Source of the DNA: Ornatilinea apprima
GTDB taxonomy: Bacteria > Chloroflexota > Anaerolineae > Anaerolineales > Anaerolineaceae
Assembly (NCBI RefSeq): GCF_001306115.1
Contig: NZ_LGCL01000041.1
Span: 111,244-175,243 of the forward strand
Length of the DNA: 64,000 nt
Direction: 5' to 3'
Positions 8,919-19,820 of the stretch are shown piece by piece. The notes beneath the pieces were generated by a model. The model saw only the letters and a list, made by a program, of their open reading frames with translations, did not search any database and had not been told where the DNA came from. The position numbers were made by a program, and so were the translations under genes. Position 1 is the stretch's first letter. The number at the start of each line of letters is the position of its first letter.

Positions 8919-11357
8919 ATGAAAAAGGGAATCGCATTTACCGGGTTGAAGTTTAAATCAATACAGGTATACCTGACGTTAACCGTCGGCATAATCCTGT
9001 TGGTAATCCTGGGGATCAACACCTTCGCCAGCCTTACTTCGCTGAATCGGATTTCAAGCTCAAACGCCCAAACCATCGGTCTAAACCAGGCCAAAGCCAA
9101 TGCGGCAGCCATTCAGGGGAAATTGGAAATCGGCCTGGATACCGCTCGCTCCTTTGCGCAGGCCTTATCCGCCCAGAAAACGCTCGGCGAAAGCAGCCTC
9201 ACGCGCCAGCAAGTAGAGGCCATGACCGAGCAAATCCTGATCCAAAACCCCAATTTCAACGGCATCTATACCATTTGGGAGCCCAATGCCTTTGACGGAC
9301 AGGACGCGGATTTTGTCAACGCCACAGGGCACGACGCCTCTGGCCGTTTGAATGCCTACTTTGCCCGCGGTGACAGCGGGCAAATCTTCCACGACCCGGC
9401 CTACGGCTACGAAACGGACGCCTACTACACCTGTCCACGCGACACCCTGACTGACTGCATCAGCGAGCCGACTGTTTACGAAGTGGGCGGCAAAAACGTT
9501 TTGCTCACGTCGCTCACCGCGCCCATTCTGGTCAACGGGAAATTTGTGGGGATTGTTGGTGTTGATTATGACCTGAACTTCTTGCAGGGCATTGCCGACA
9601 GCATAGATCTCTACAACGGCACCAGCAAGATGACCATTTTCTCCCACCAGGGCATGGTCGCGGGCCGAACCGGCGAGGCAGGTCTGGTTGGCAAGCACAT
9701 TACGGATGTAGATACGGGCGCCGGAGAAGATTTAGCCATCATCCAATCCGGCGAGAGTAAAAATCAGCTTGAAGATAGTTTGCTGGAAGTCTTCGTGCCC
9801 ATTTATACCGGCAACAGCAGCACTCCCTGGTCTGTCGAGATTCTCATCCCGGCTGAAGAAATCCAGCGAGAGGCCAACCAGGCCATGGTGAACCTGATCA
9901 TCCTGATGGCTATTCTGGTTGTGATCGGCCTGGTATTGTTGTGGTTTGTGATTGGGCAAACCATTTCCAAGCCGGTGAAAAAGGTGGCCCAGATCCTCAA
10001 ACGCATTGCCCTGGGCGACCTGCAGCGCGACATGGCTGAAGTCAAAGAACGCCAGGCATTGGTCAATCGCTCCGATGAAATCGGCAGCATTGGGCAGGCC
10101 TTTGAAGATATGCTTGCCTACCTGCAAGAGATGGGCATTGCTGCCAGTGTGATTGCCGCCAACAACCTGCAGGTTGAAGTGCGCCCCGTCTCAGAACAGG
10201 ACGAATTGGGGCACGCCTTCTCGCGCATGATCCACAGCCTGCGTGAGACCATTCAAGACGTTACCGAAAACGCCAACCAGCTCAACCTGGCCTCCGCACA
10301 GCTGGCCGCCGCCTCCAACCAGGCCTCTGCCGCCGTTTCGCAAATTGCCACCACCATCCAGCAGGTGGCTAAAGGCACCGGCCAGCAGTCCGAAGCCACC
10401 TCTGTTACCGCCGCCTCAATGGAACAGATGCGCCGCTCGATTGACGGCGTGGCCAAAGGCGCGCAGGAACAGGCCGAAGCCGTTGCCCGTGCCGCCGAGA
10501 TCACCGCCCGCTTCTCCCAATCGCTGGATGTGCTGGCACAAGCCGCCCAGGGCGCGGCAGAAGGCGGCGCGGCTACTGTCACCGCTTCAGACAAGGGCGC
10601 GCAGGTGGTGGAGAACACCATCAAGGCCATGAACACCATCCGCTCCACGGTCGGCCAGTCTGCCGACAAAGTGCGCGAGATGGGCGAGCGTTCCGCGCAG
10701 ATTGGTATGATCGTCGAAACCATCGACGACATCGCCTCGCAGACCAACCTGTTGGCCCTCAACGCCGCCATCGAGGCCGCCCGCGCCGGCGAGCACGGCA
10801 AAGGCTTCGCCGTCGTTGCAGACGAAGTCCGCAAGCTGGCCGAGCGCTCTTCCTCTGCCACCAAAGAGATCACCAACCTGATCAAGACCATCCAGACCAC
10901 CGTCAGCGAAGCCGTCAGCGCCATGGATATTGGCATCAACGAAATTGAGCGCGGTGTGCAAACCGCCAACCAGGCCGGCGACGCGCTCAGCTCTATTATG
11001 GAAACTGCCGCCGGGGTAGAAAAAGGCGGCGCGGAAGCCGTTCAGGTGGCCCGCCAGGCGCAAAGCGCGGCCTCCGACCTGGTTTCAGCCATGGATACCG
11101 TCTCGGCTGTGGTGGAACAGAACACCGCCGCCACCGAAGAGATGGCAGCCGGCTCGCTGGAGGTCTCGCAATCGGTTGAGAACATCGCTTCCGTCAGCGA
11201 AGAAAACTCCGCCGCTGTGGAAGAAGTCTCTGCCTCCACCGAAGAAATGAGCGCCCAGGTGGAAGAAGTTACCGCCTCGGCCCAGTCGCTGGCCGAAATG
11301 GCCGAAGCGCTGAATGAAATTGTGAACCGCTTCCAAATCGGCTCGCGCGCCGAATAA
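8919..11357 (+). CDS. Methyl-accepting chemotaxis protein with dCache-type sensor, copy 1
   Basis: Transmembrane chemoreceptor of 812 residues. A first membrane helix ([19 protein letters not shown]) leads into a periplasmic dCache-like sensor (about 45-325; note [16 protein letters not shown] and [14 protein letters not shown]), a second membrane helix ([20 protein letters not shown]), HAMP, and a long coiled signalling domain with the conserved tip [20 protein letters not shown]. The sensor has two Cys close together ([12 protein letters not shown]), perhaps a disulphide in the ligand domain. I prefer ATG 8919 over an upstream TTG at 8886. The signalling half is nearly the same as that of the next gene. 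Confidence 0.94.
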   Translation: MKKGIAFTGLKFKSIQVYLTLTVGIILLVILGINTFASLTSLNRISSSNAQTIGLNQAKANAAAIQGKLEIGLDTARSFAQALSAQKTLGESSLTRQQVEAMTEQILIQNPNFNGIYTIWEPNAFDGQDADFVNATGHDASGRLNAYFARGDSGQIFHDPAYGYETDAYYTCPRDTLTDCISEPTVYEVGGKNVLLTSLTAPILVNGKFVGIVGVDYDLNFLQGIADSIDLYNGTSKMTIFSHQGMVAGRTGEAGLVGKHITDVDTGAGEDLAIIQSGESKNQLEDSLLEVFVPIYTGNSSTPWSVEILIPAEEIQREANQAMVNLIILMAILVVIGLVLLWFVIGQTISKPVKKVAQILKRIALGDLQRDMAEVKERQALVNRSDEIGSIGQAFEDMLAYLQEMGIAASVIAANNLQVEVRPVSEQDELGHAFSRMIHSLRETIQDVTENANQLNLASAQLAAASNQASAAVSQIATTIQQVAKGTGQQSEATSVTAASMEQMRRSIDGVAKGAQEQAEAVARAAEITARFSQSLDVLAQAAQGAAEGGAATVTASDKGAQVVENTIKAMNTIRSTVGQSADKVREMGERSAQIGMIVETIDDIASQTNLLALNAAIEAARAGEHGKGFAVVADEVRKLAERSSSATKEITNLIKTIQTTVSEAVSAMDIGINEIERGVQTANQAGDALSSIMETAAGVEKGGAEAVQVARQAQSAASDLVSAMDTVSAVVEQNTAATEEMAAGSLEVSQSVENIASVSEENSAAVEEVSASTEEMSAQVEEVTASAQSLAEMAEALNEIVNRFQIGSRAE
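10260..11340 (+). repeat. Receptor signalling domain, repeat unit A (copy at 12770-13840)
   Basis: The DNA coding for the cytoplasmic signalling domains of the two receptors is highly similar over about 1 kb, with long identical runs around 10670-10850 and 13160-13350. The surrounding sensor-coding DNA is not similar. The pattern fits domain shuffling or ongoing gene conversion. Confidence 0.75.
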
Positions 11358-11366
11358 CAAAATCAA

Positions 11367-11412
11367 CCGGCAGATTCCCGGTCAGTCTCTCCAGGCTGGC
11401 CGGGAACGCCGG
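11367..11412 (+). other. Long inverted repeat between the two receptor genes
   Basis: CCGGC and TTCCCGG arms (11367-11382) pair with CCGGGAA and GCCGG (11399-11412), giving a GC-rich hairpin with a small internal loop. No T run follows, so it may be an mRNA-stabilising or processing element rather than a true terminator. A TTGACA at 11419 just beyond has no well-spaced -10 box. Confidence 0.45.
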
Positions 11413-11525
11413 AATCATTTGACAACATTAATGGATATTAATCACCAAAATTAGCAAACTACTCAACATACCTGCCAATCCGTGTTGCAGGGTGACCTAT
11501 TGGTGAACAAGTAAAGGAGCAGAAT

Positions 11526-13847
11526 ATGAATGGTATGAATAAATCTGGTAATTTTTGGAGCCGCCTTGGGCTGGGAAGATCGTTAAGCGCCAAGCTGATC
11601 GCCTACTTTTTACTGGTGGCACTCATCCCAACCCTGGCCGTCAGCATTACCTCCATCATTCTTGCCAGCAATGCGTTTGAGCAGAACGTGCGCGATGATC
11701 TGAGCCGCAGCCTGAATGTCCAGGTAGGACTGATCGAAACCTGGGCGCAGGAACGGCAGCAAGATATTCAGACCCTGGCACTTACCTCCAGGGTGCAGAC
11801 CATGGACCGTCAAAAAGTCAAAGAAGTGCTGGACGAATTCAGACAAAAGTGGAGTGTTTTTGAAGACCTGTACGTCACTGATTTATCCGGAAAGACCATT
11901 TATATTACCTCAGGTGAAAACGTAGACCTTTCCGACCGTGATTACATTCAATCGGCCCTGAAGGGAAATGTGGTCATATCCGACGCGCTGGTCTCCCGCG
12001 CCACTGGCAACATCATTGTGGCAGTAGCGGCTCCCCTTGAGTCCAACGGAAAAATGGTTGGCGTTGTAGGCGGCACGGTTCCAGTCAGCCTGGTCGCCAC
12101 CCAGTTTGCCAATGCCCGCCTGGGTGAAACCGGAGAAGTCTACCTGGTCAACGAACAGGGCTTCATGATCACCGCACCCCGCCATTCCGGCTATCTAAAA
12201 GAGAATGGGCTGGTGGAAGCGCGCCCCGAGCTGGAATATCAGGTAACCTCGCTGGCCGGGCAAAAGGTTGTAAAGCAAGAGACCGGCGTGGATATGTACA
12301 CCAATTATCGTGATGCTCAGGTTGTGGGCGCCTACCATTGGATCCCCAGTATTCAATGGGGCATCATTGCCGAACAGGAAATCAGCGAAGCCATGGCCGC
12401 CAGCAACACGCTGCGCAACATCAATATCGGCATCGCGCTGGCTGCCGCCATCCTGGTGGTTGCCGCGGCCTTCTTTGTGGGGCGCGGAATCGCCAACCCC
12501 ATCACCCGCATGACGCGCGTCGCAGCCAGCCTGGCCGCGGGCGATATTGATCAGGAAATTACCCACACCGGTCAGGATGAAATTGGCCAATTAGCCGATG
12601 CCTTCCGCGGTATGATCGGATACCAGAGAGAAATGGCCGAAACCGCCAACGAAATTGCCCAGAGCAACCTGGCCGTGGAAGCCAAACCGGCGTCCGAAAG
12701 AGACGTGATGGGCAACGCCTTCCAGCAGATGATCATCAACCTGCGCGGCACCGTGCTCAGTGTTATCGAAAACGCCGACCAGGTCAGCCTGGCCTCCGCG
12801 CAGTTGGCTGCCGCCTCCAACCAGGCCTCGGCCGCGGTCAACCAGATCGCCACCACCATCCAACAGGTCGCCAAAGGCACCGGCCAGCAGTCCGAAGCCG
12901 CTTCGGTTACCGCCGCCTCAATGGAACAGATGCGCCGCTCAATTGACGGCGTGGCCAAAGGCGCGCAAGAGCAGGCCGAGGCCGTTTCCCGCGCCGCCGA
13001 AATCACCGCCAGTCTCTCCCGCTCGCTGGAAGAACTCTCGCGCGCCTCTCAAAACAGCGCCCAGGGCGGCTCAGAAGCCCTGCAGGCCTCTCAAAACGGC
13101 TCAACGGTGGTAGAGAACACCATCGCCTCCATTCAATCCATCCGCAGCACGGTTGGCCAATCCGCCGATAAAGTGCGCGAGATGGGCGAGCGTTCCGCGC
13201 AGATTGGCATGATCGTCGAAACCATCGACGACATCGCCTCACAGACCAACCTGCTGGCGCTCAACGCCGCCATTGAAGCCGCCCGCGCCGGTGAGCACGG
13301 CAAAGGCTTCGCCGTCGTTGCCGACGAAGTCCGCAAGCTGGCCGAGCGCTCTTCCACCGCCACCAAAGAAATTGCCGGGTTGATCAAAGGCATTCAAAAT
13401 ACCGTCAGCGAAGCCGTCAGCGCCATGGACCGCGGCATCAGCGAAATTGAAAACGGTGTGCAAACCGCCAACGAAGCCGGTTCGGCGCTCTCTTCCATTA
13501 TGGAAACCGCCGAGAAAGTCTCCAAAGAAAGCGCGGCAGCCGTGGCCGTCGCTCAAAAGGCAACGCAAGACTCCAACGAACTGGTCAACGCCATGGATAC
13601 CGTCTCGGCTGTGGTAGAAGAAAACACCGCCGCCACCGAAGAAATGGCTGCCGGATCGAATGAAGTATCGCAGTCGATTGAGAACATCGCCTCGGTCAGC
13701 GAAGAAAACTCGGCCTCGGTCGAAGAAGTCTCCGCCTCCACCGAAGAAATGAGCGCCCAGGTGGAAGAAGTAACCGCCTCGGCCCAATCGCTGGCTGAGA
13801 TGTCGGACGCACTGAACAATTTGATGAAGAAATTCAAACTCAACTAA
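11526..13847 (+). CDS. Methyl-accepting chemotaxis protein with dCache-type sensor, copy 2
   Basis: 773-residue chemoreceptor. N-terminal membrane helix ([20 protein letters not shown]), periplasmic dCache-like sensor (about 55-290; landmarks [49 protein letters not shown]), second membrane helix ([19 protein letters not shown]), HAMP, then a signalling domain almost the same as copy 1 through the tip [20 protein letters not shown] and the C-terminal helix. The sensor domains of the two receptors are clearly different, so they should see different ligands. The ATG follows AAAGGAG; another ATG lies four codons in. A strong terminator follows. Confidence 0.95.
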   Translation: MNGMNKSGNFWSRLGLGRSLSAKLIAYFLLVALIPTLAVSITSIILASNAFEQNVRDDLSRSLNVQVGLIETWAQERQQDIQTLALTSRVQTMDRQKVKEVLDEFRQKWSVFEDLYVTDLSGKTIYITSGENVDLSDRDYIQSALKGNVVISDALVSRATGNIIVAVAAPLESNGKMVGVVGGTVPVSLVATQFANARLGETGEVYLVNEQGFMITAPRHSGYLKENGLVEARPELEYQVTSLAGQKVVKQETGVDMYTNYRDAQVVGAYHWIPSIQWGIIAEQEISEAMAASNTLRNINIGIALAAAILVVAAAFFVGRGIANPITRMTRVAASLAAGDIDQEITHTGQDEIGQLADAFRGMIGYQREMAETANEIAQSNLAVEAKPASERDVMGNAFQQMIINLRGTVLSVIENADQVSLASAQLAAASNQASAAVNQIATTIQQVAKGTGQQSEAASVTAASMEQMRRSIDGVAKGAQEQAEAVSRAAEITASLSRSLEELSRASQNSAQGGSEALQASQNGSTVVENTIASIQSIRSTVGQSADKVREMGERSAQIGMIVETIDDIASQTNLLALNAAIEAARAGEHGKGFAVVADEVRKLAERSSTATKEIAGLIKGIQNTVSEAVSAMDRGISEIENGVQTANEAGSALSSIMETAEKVSKESAAAVAVAQKATQDSNELVNAMDTVSAVVEENTAATEEMAAGSNEVSQSIENIASVSEENSASVEEVSASTEEMSAQVEEVTASAQSLAEMSDALNNLMKKFKLN

Positions 13848-13870
13848 TCCGTTGGTCAACTGCGCCAACG

Positions 13871-13910
13871 CTGCCTGGCAGGTCGCACCCTGGCCTGCTG
13901 GGCAGTTTTT
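13871..13910 (+). terminator. Rho-independent terminator after the chemotaxis operon
   Basis: CTGCCTGGCAGG (13871-13882) pairs over 12 positions, with two G-T wobbles, with CCTGCTGGGCAG (13894-13905). TTTTT follows at once. Confidence 0.8.
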
Positions 13911-13988
13911 CCTGTACATTTGGATAGTTTTTCAATACAATTTTGGGCAATTTTCAAAAAATGCCTTAAAATACATATCTTTCTGCCG

Positions 13989-14004
13989 ATACTAAGTATA
14001 GTAT
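13989..14004. promoter_or_regulatory. Perfect palindrome upstream of the HD-GYP gene
   Basis: ATACTA-AGTA-TAGTAT, a 6+6 inverted repeat 23 bases before the start codon at 14027. It overlaps a possible -10 box, TATAGT (13997-14002), so it could be an operator. No good -35 box is visible. Confidence 0.35.
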
Positions 14005-14026
14005 TTGTGGAAGGTTACCTTCTGGA

Positions 14027-15052
14027 ATGCATACGCGCATGTTTGACGAAAAAAAACCTATCCAGCCGCTTGACCGGCAAACCATATCGTACAACTTTGT
14101 TCCCGACGGAAAAAGCCAGTTCGAACAACTGTTCCTGCTTTCACCAGATGGGATCTTGATTGCGCGTGGAGACGGTCAGATCGAAATGGCCAATCCGCGG
14201 GTTTGCTTTATTCTCGGTGCAGACGAACCGTCGTGCCTGGTGGGTAAAAATATTCTGCATTTCATTCCCAAAGAGATGCACGAAACCGCCCTGGGGCTGA
14301 CCGACATGGTGCTCAATAATTCAATGCAGATCTCCATGGCCGAAATGGAATTTTTGACCTGCGATCAAAAATCCGTCCCGGTCGAAGTCAGCCTGGCGCC
14401 ATTTTTGGCCAACCAGTACCGCGGCTTTCAAATCATCATGCGCGACATCACCGAGCGCCGCCAGTCAGAAGATTACATTCTCAAAGCCAATTTTGAGCTG
14501 AACCTGGCCTATAAAGAGACTCTGGACGGCTGGGGGCGGGCGCTGGAACTGCGCGACGACGAAACCGAAGGGCATACCCGCCGCGTAACCGAGGCCACCG
14601 TGCGCCTGGCCATGATCATGAATGCCAGCGTGGAAGAAATTGTTCACATCCGGCGCGGCGCGCTGCTGCACGATATTGGCAAAATTGGCATTCCCGACTC
14701 GATCTTACTTAAGCCCGGTCCACTGACCGAAGAAGAGTGGGCGATTATGAAAATGCACCCCGTCTTCGCCTACCAACTGCTCAGCCCTATCTCTTACCTT
14801 AAACCCGCTCTGGATATCCCCCTCTATCACCACGAACGCTGGGACGGCAGCGGCTACCCCAAAGGCCTCAGCGGAAAAGACATCCCCCTGGCCGCCCGAA
14901 TTTTCGCCATCATCGATGTATGGGACGCGCTGCTATCCAACCGCCCTTACCGCAAAGCCTGGCCGCGCGAGAAGGTCGTCCAATACATCACGGAGCAATC
15001 CGGCATTCAATTTGACCCCGATATTGTGCCGGTCTTTCTTAAGAATTTCTAA
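14027..15052 (+). CDS. PAS/HD-GYP cyclic-di-GMP phosphodiesterase
   Basis: 341-residue protein with an N-terminal PAS domain (about 25-140; FEQLFLLSPDGILIARGDG, ending FQIIMRDITERRQSE) and an HD-GYP domain. The latter has the metal-binding HD in LLHDIGKIGIPD, the extra His-rich site HHERWDGSGYPKGL that defines HD-GYP, and VWDALLSNRPYRKAW. HD-GYP enzymes hydrolyse c-di-GMP to pGpG or GMP. No membrane segment or receiver domain is visible, so it is probably a cytosolic sensor-effector. It follows the chemotaxis operon but behind a strong terminator. An alternative start is ATG 14039. Confidence 0.93.
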   Translation: MHTRMFDEKKPIQPLDRQTISYNFVPDGKSQFEQLFLLSPDGILIARGDGQIEMANPRVCFILGADEPSCLVGKNILHFIPKEMHETALGLTDMVLNNSMQISMAEMEFLTCDQKSVPVEVSLAPFLANQYRGFQIIMRDITERRQSEDYILKANFELNLAYKETLDGWGRALELRDDETEGHTRRVTEATVRLAMIMNASVEEIVHIRRGALLHDIGKIGIPDSILLKPGPLTEEEWAIMKMHPVFAYQLLSPISYLKPALDIPLYHHERWDGSGYPKGLSGKDIPLAARIFAIIDVWDALLSNRPYRKAWPREKVVQYITEQSGIQFDPDIVPVFLKNF

Positions 15053-15074
15053 GCGCCGCTTCTCTCCCCCGTCT

Positions 15075-15476
15075 TTACGGAACAATCCCCCCGCAGGCAA
15101 CCGAATCATCCGGAAACTGCGCCTTGTCAGTTTTCCATTCCTTGCGGTCCAGCTTTAAGGCACATTGAATGCTGCCGGAGCCGGTGGGGTTGGCGGCGGT
15201 CAAATAGACCTGGGTTCCCGAGGGGTTAACCGCCGAGCGCTCCCACGGCGTTGAGACCGTTTCGGCTTCCAGAAGTTTTCCAGTCGCATCTTTGTACGTG
15301 ATCTGAGCGTACCCACCCGACGTTTCCACCCGCATGGTAATTAAATGCTCGCTCGCGGTTGGCGCGAAAATATCAAAAACAACGGCCAGCCCTGCCAGTA
15401 CCGCGCACAATACCACCAGCGCTAAAACCTGCAATACAATTTGAGACCGTTTTGATGCCGCAGTGGAAGGACTCAT
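15075..15476 (-). CDS. Small membrane-anchored protein, MmpS-like fold
   Basis: 133 residues: a short basic N-terminus, one membrane helix (LQVLALVVLCAVLAGLAVV), then an extracytoplasmic domain with MRVETSGGYAQITYKDATG, STPWERSAV and VYLTAANPTGSGSIQCALKL. This beta pattern resembles the MmpS accessory-protein domain of actinobacteria and related small proteins; two Cys residues near the C-terminus could form a disulphide. The function is unknown. It lies convergent to the HD-GYP gene with a 22-base gap and downstream of glnS, from which it is separated by a terminator. Confidence 0.65.
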   Translation of the reverse strand: MSPSTAASKRSQIVLQVLALVVLCAVLAGLAVVFDIFAPTASEHLITMRVETSGGYAQITYKDATGKLLEAETVSTPWERSAVNPSGTQVYLTAANPTGSGSIQCALKLDRKEWKTDKAQFPDDSVACGGIVP

Positions 15477-15542
15477 AGGTTTTTACCCCGGATGAAGAGT
15501 GATGGATATTTCAATTATATCGAAACTGGCAGAAATTACTAC

Positions 15543-15574
15543 AAAAAGAGCGCCTGACCGGCGCTCCTTTTTTT
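15543..15574. terminator. Bidirectional terminator between glnS and the small membrane-protein gene
   Basis: GAGCGCC (15548-15554) pairs perfectly with GGCGCTC (15560-15566). The hairpin is flanked by AAAAA on the left and TTTTTTT on the right, so it can act on both strands. It ends glnS on the minus strand. Confidence 0.8.
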
Positions 15575-15591
15575 GTCACCCAATGGAGTGG

Positions 15592-17277
15592 TTATTCTTT
15601 TTGCTGCAGTTTAGACCAGGTATCGCGCAGCGAGACGGTGCGGTTGAACACCATTGCGCCCGGCTTCGAATCCTTCAAATCCACGCAGAAGTAGCCCTGG
15701 CGCACAAATTGGAAGTTCTCACCCACCTTCGCCTCTGCCAGGCTGGGTTCCAGTTTGCAGCCGCTCACCACCTGCAGCGAATCCGGGTTAATATTCGCGG
15801 TGAAATCCTTCCCCTCCTCAACATCATCCGGATTGTCCTTGCTAAACAGGTAATCATACATACGCAGTTCAGCTGTCAGAGCGTGCTGCTCAGAGACCCA
15901 GTGAATGGTGCCCTTCACTTTGCGTCCGTCGGGAGTTTGCCCGCCGCGCGACTCGGGATCGTAAGTGCAGATCAATTCCACCACCTCGCCCTGGGCGTTT
16001 TTGACCACGTCCTTGCAGGTGATGTAATACGCGCCCATCAAACGCACTTCGCGCCCCGGCGCCAGCCGGAAGAACTTGTTCGGCGGGTTCTCCTCAAAGT
16101 CTGAGCGCTCAATGTACACCACCCGGGAGAAGGGGATTGCGCGTTTCGACGTGCGGGTTTCGTCGCCGGGGAAGTCGGCCAGTTCAAATGTTTCTGTCTG
16201 GCCTTCGGGGTAATTTTCAATCACCACCCGCAGCGGCTCCAGCACCGCCATCACCCGCGGAGCCACTTCGTTCAAATCATCGCGCACGATGTGCTCCAGC
16301 AGAGCCACGTCCACGGTGCTGTTGTTTTTGGAAACACCGATCACCTCGGCAAATTTGCGCATCGCTTCCGGCCGGTAGCCGCGCCGGCGCAGCCCGGAGA
16401 TGGTGGGCATGCGCGGGTCGTTCCATCCGTCCACCAGGCCTTCTTTCACCAGGCGCAGCAGCTTGCGCTTGCTCATCACCGTGCGGTTAATGTTCAGCCG
16501 CGCGAACTCAATTTGCTGGGTGTGGAAGATGCCCAATTTTTCCAGGAACCAATCGTAAAGCGGCCGGTGATCCTCAAATTCGAGCGTGCAGACCGAATGG
16601 GTGATCTTCTCCAGCGAGTCTTCAATGCAGTGCGCGAAGTCGTACATCGGGTAAATACACCAGGCGTCACCCGTGCGGTGATGGGATTGGTGCAGAATGC
16701 GGTAGATCACCGGGTCACGCAGGTTGATATTGGGCGAAGCCATGTCGATCTTGGCGCGCAGGGTATGCGAGCCGTCCGGAAATTCACCTTTGCGCATGCG
16801 CTCAAATAGATCCAGGTTTTCTTCCACCGTGCGATTACGATAGGGGCTTTCTTTGCCGGGTTCGGTCAGCGTGCCGCGGTACTCGCGAATTTCCTCCGCG
16901 GTCAACTCGCAAACAAATGCCTGGCCTTGTTGAATCAACTGCACGGCATACTGGTACATCTGCTCAAAATAATCCGAGGCGTAAAGAACCGGAAAATCTT
17001 TGTCTTCCACCAGCCAGCGCACGTCCTCGATGATCGAATCGACGTACTCCACTTCCTCTTTGCTGGGGTTGGTATCATCGAACCGCAAATTGCAGGTTCC
17101 CTGATAATCTTTCGCCAGTCCAAAGTTCAAGCAGATCGATTTCGCGTGGCCGATGTGCAGGTAACCGTTGGGCTCAGGAGGAAAGCGCGTCGCGACTCGC
17201 CCGCCCCACTTCCCTGTGCGGTTATCTTCGTCAATAATGTCTCGAATAAAATTGCTGGGTGATTCATTCTCCGCCAT
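15592..17277 (-). CDS. glnS: Glutamine-tRNA ligase
   Basis: Class I aminoacyl-tRNA synthetase that charges tRNA-Gln directly. The HIGH signature is in [18 protein letters not shown], the KMSKS-equivalent is [13 protein letters not shown], and the GlnRS-type loops FDDTNPSKE and [19 protein letters not shown] are present. The C-terminal anticodon-binding beta barrels run to the end. ATG 17277 (561 aa) follows AGGGAG; the longer frame to 17346 would start at the predicted transcription start and is unlikely. Many bacteria use the GatCAB route instead, so a GlnRS here is worth noting but is not rare in Anaerolineae. Confidence 0.96.
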   Translation of the reverse strand: MAENESPSNFIRDIIDEDNRTGKWGGRVATRFPPEPNGYLHIGHAKSICLNFGLAKDYQGTCNLRFDDTNPSKEEVEYVDSIIEDVRWLVEDKDFPVLYASDYFEQMYQYAVQLIQQGQAFVCELTAEEIREYRGTLTEPGKESPYRNRTVEENLDLFERMRKGEFPDGSHTLRAKIDMASPNINLRDPVIYRILHQSHHRTGDAWCIYPMYDFAHCIEDSLEKITHSVCTLEFEDHRPLYDWFLEKLGIFHTQQIEFARLNINRTVMSKRKLLRLVKEGLVDGWNDPRMPTISGLRRRGYRPEAMRKFAEVIGVSKNNSTVDVALLEHIVRDDLNEVAPRVMAVLEPLRVVIENYPEGQTETFELADFPGDETRTSKRAIPFSRVVYIERSDFEENPPNKFFRLAPGREVRLMGAYYITCKDVVKNAQGEVVELICTYDPESRGGQTPDGRKVKGTIHWVSEQHALTAELRMYDYLFSKDNPDDVEEGKDFTANINPDSLQVVSGCKLEPSLAEAKVGENFQFVRQGYFCVDLKDSKPGAMVFNRTVSLRDTWSKLQQKE

Positions 17278-17356
17278 GATTGCCAACTCCCTAAAAAATC
17301 GTTTCCCGGCTAAATACCAGGCTGAGCTGTGATCAAGACAACTCATTAATTTTTAG

Positions 17357-17385
17357 ATTATACAACGATTCAGGGCTCAAGCGAA
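17357..17385 (-). promoter_or_regulatory. Sigma-70-type promoter for glnS
   Basis: On the minus strand: TTCGCT (17385-17380), a 17-base spacer, then a perfect TATAAT (17362-17357). The -35 box is weak. Transcription would begin near 17350, leaving a leader of about 70 bases before ATG 17277. Confidence 0.5.
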
Positions 17386-17417
17386 GATGCAAACAAGACG
17401 ACAGTTAGCGTCTTGCC

Positions 17418-19820
17418 TTACTCATAGGCCAGCACCTCGCGAATAGTCATACGCGAAGCGCTGCGCGCCGGCGCCACACTGGCCAAGACCGCCAGCAGAA
17501 TCACCAGCACTAACCAGATCAAAAATCCCTGCAGGGTAAATGCAAACTCTGCCGGAGAATCAAAGATCGCCAGGCTGACGATATCCGACAGCATGCGCGT
17601 AATCGGAAAAGAAAGCACCACCCCCAGGCTGTAACTGATCAGGCTGATCAGCAATCCTTCAATGATCACCAACTTCATCACAAAGCGGTTATACCCCCCA
17701 ATCGCGCGCAGCACGCCAATTTCCCGCGTGCGGTCCATCACATTCATGCTCAAGGTACCTGCCAGCCCAATGCTGCCCACCACCGCCGTCAGCAGCGCCA
17801 TTATCAGCAAAAAGGTAACCAGAATATCAATGTATTCAATAATGCTGTCCTGGGTGGCTTTACCGGCTTTCACCTCGCTCACTTTATAACCCTGTTCACG
17901 AAAAACGGTATCCAGCCGGCGACTCAACGCCACCTGAAAATCCGTGTCGTGCTGCGTGCTGACAACACGAAAAGAGGTTGCCTGGTTGGGCATCACCATC
18001 AGGCGCGATAGGTAATCATAATTAACATAGGCAAACAACTCGTCCAGACCGGCGTATTGGAAGATACCCACCACCACCCAGTCTTTCTCTTTGCCATTAA
18101 TTTTCAAGCGCAGGCGGTCCCCTGGTTGTATCCCCGGAAAACGAGTTAGGAATTCCTCGTTCACGGTAATGGCATTTTCGTCGCCCGGCACAACCCAACG
18201 GCCTTGCATCATATTGGGAACGATCAAATCCGATTGGGGCGGAATACCGAATATGGTCACATTGGCATTGCTGCCGGTATCGCGCACCACCTCGCCGCCG
18301 GTGATCATCCAGCCTTCCACGCGCTCCACCCCCGGGACAGTGGCAGCCAGTGTGGTTACCTGGTCCAACCGGTAACTGCGCTCAAAATCCAGGTTAACAT
18401 CCGCCATAAAATACTTGGTGGTCTGTTCTACTTTCTGGTTAAGCGCGATCTGCACATTGAACACGGCGATGAAAATCGCCCCGCCCAGCGTGAGGTTGAA
18501 CAGCGTTAAAATCAGGCGGCCTTTGCGCCGGAAGGTGTTGCGCAGCGAAAGCAGCAACGGTCGTGAGAAACCACGCAGGCTTTCCAGCCAGCGGTCAAAC
18601 CAATTCTTCTTTTCGGTCGCGTCTTCAATTGCCCCGGCCTGCAGCGCCTTCTGCACCGAAATGCGCGAGCCGCGCATCACCGGCTGCAAACCCGAAAGCA
18701 CCGGTATCCCCAGCCCCACAATGATTTGAAACACCACCGCCAGGGGAATGATGCTGTAGCTACCCAATTGTACATTCAGAATCTCAGCAGCCAGGTTGGA
18801 AAGCGCCAGAGCGGCCCAACTGCCAGTCGGAATGGCCAAGGCCAGCGCCAGAATGCCAAACACCAGAATCAAAAGAATATACTGCAAATTAATCTGTGAA
18901 CTGCGTCCGCCTACCAGCTTCATCACCCCAATCTGGCGTAATTGCTGGAAAAGCAGCGCCGAGAGTGTGTTCGAGATTAACGAGCCGCTCAAAAAAACCA
19001 CCAGAATGCCCAACACCAGCAGCACGCCCAACAGAGCGGTAACAATCGACCCCAGGGGATGGGTGTGGCGTTCGGCCAATTCGGTGCGGACCACAATTCC
19101 CCCGGCTTTTTCAATCTGATCCGTTACCCGCTCTGCCACAGCATCAATCGCGTCCATATCATCCGCGTCAGCGGCAGAGACGGTTACCAGCAGTTGGTTG
19201 TAGGTTTGCGGTTGGCGCAGCCAATCCAGCGTTTCTTCGTCCACATAGGCACTCATGCGCCCCATAAAGCGGTCATAGCCAGCCGTGCGGTCCATCGCAG
19301 TACCCGTCACTTCCAGTGTGCGCCGGGTGCCATCGGCTAACTCAATGTCCAGCACATCGCCCACCTGCACGCCCAAGGAAAGCATCGCTTGCTTTTCAAG
19401 GATGGTTTGTTTTTCTCCGGGAATAGAACTACCCAGTTGGGGGAGAAGCTGATTGATGACCGAGTTCTCATAATTGGGAATCGCCACCACTTCCAACTGC
19501 TTCCACTCATCGGGGCCCGCCTTTACCCGCACGTTGACGGTACGGCGGCCTTCCGCTTCTTGTACGCCATCCAGGCGGCGAACAGCTTTAACAAGACCTT
19601 CGTCAATATCTGTAACCCGCAATTCGATATTGGCTGGGTTGGAAGCCGCGAAGCTGGCGCTCATGTCATGGGCGATAATCACATACGCGCCGGAGATCGT
19701 CCCCACCGCAAAAACACCAATCGCGATGGAAATCACCACCAGCAGCGTGCGTGTCTTGTTTTCCCACAAATCCGCGATCAGTTTTCGCCAGCGCGGGCGC
19801 AGCGAAAAACGCGGTATCAT
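17418..19820 (-). CDS. ABC transporter permease with two FtsX-type domains
   Basis: 800-residue MacB/FtsX-superfamily permease. It has an N-terminal membrane helix after a basic tail ([20 protein letters not shown]), a large periplasmic domain (about 45-255), three helices near 265-385 (including [19 protein letters not shown]), a second half starting near 430 with [19 protein letters not shown] and another periplasmic domain, and three terminal helices. The duplicated layout suggests one polypeptide provides the whole membrane path. Its start overlaps the stop of the upstream ATPase gene by four bases. These exporters move lipoproteins, peptides or lipids, or act as mechanical transducers; the substrate is unknown. 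Confidence 0.9.
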   Translation of the reverse strand: MIPRFSLRPRWRKLIADLWENKTRTLLVVISIAIGVFAVGTISGAYVIIAHDMSASFAASNPANIELRVTDIDEGLVKAVRRLDGVQEAEGRRTVNVRVKAGPDEWKQLEVVAIPNYENSVINQLLPQLGSSIPGEKQTILEKQAMLSLGVQVGDVLDIELADGTRRTLEVTGTAMDRTAGYDRFMGRMSAYVDEETLDWLRQPQTYNQLLVTVSAADADDMDAIDAVAERVTDQIEKAGGIVVRTELAERHTHPLGSIVTALLGVLLVLGILVVFLSGSLISNTLSALLFQQLRQIGVMKLVGGRSSQINLQYILLILVFGILALALAIPTGSWAALALSNLAAEILNVQLGSYSIIPLAVVFQIIVGLGIPVLSGLQPVMRGSRISVQKALQAGAIEDATEKKNWFDRWLESLRGFSRPLLLSLRNTFRRKGRLILTLFNLTLGGAIFIAVFNVQIALNQKVEQTTKYFMADVNLDFERSYRLDQVTTLAATVPGVERVEGWMITGGEVVRDTGSNANVTIFGIPPQSDLIVPNMMQGRWVVPGDENAITVNEEFLTRFPGIQPGDRLRLKINGKEKDWVVVGIFQYAGLDELFAYVNYDYLSRLMVMPNQATSFRVVSTQHDTDFQVALSRRLDTVFREQGYKVSEVKAGKATQDSIIEYIDILVTFLLIMALLTAVVGSIGLAGTLSMNVMDRTREIGVLRAIGGYNRFVMKLVIIEGLLISLISYSLGVVLSFPITRMLSDIVSLAIFDSPAEFAFTLQGFLIWLVLVILLAVLASVAPARSASRMTIREVLAYE

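Noticed and set aside
10253..10969. 238-residue minus-strand ORF in the first receptor
   Set aside because: Shadow of the Ala/Ser/Glu-rich coiled signalling domain; a similar shadow appears opposite the second receptor, as expected.
11419..11441. TTGACA followed by TATTAA upstream of the second receptor
   Set aside because: Spacer is only 11 bases, too short for a sigma-70 promoter; no other -10 box at 16 to 18 bases.
15499..16104. 201-residue plus-strand ORF
   Set aside because: Antisense to the 3' part of glnS and crosses its terminator.
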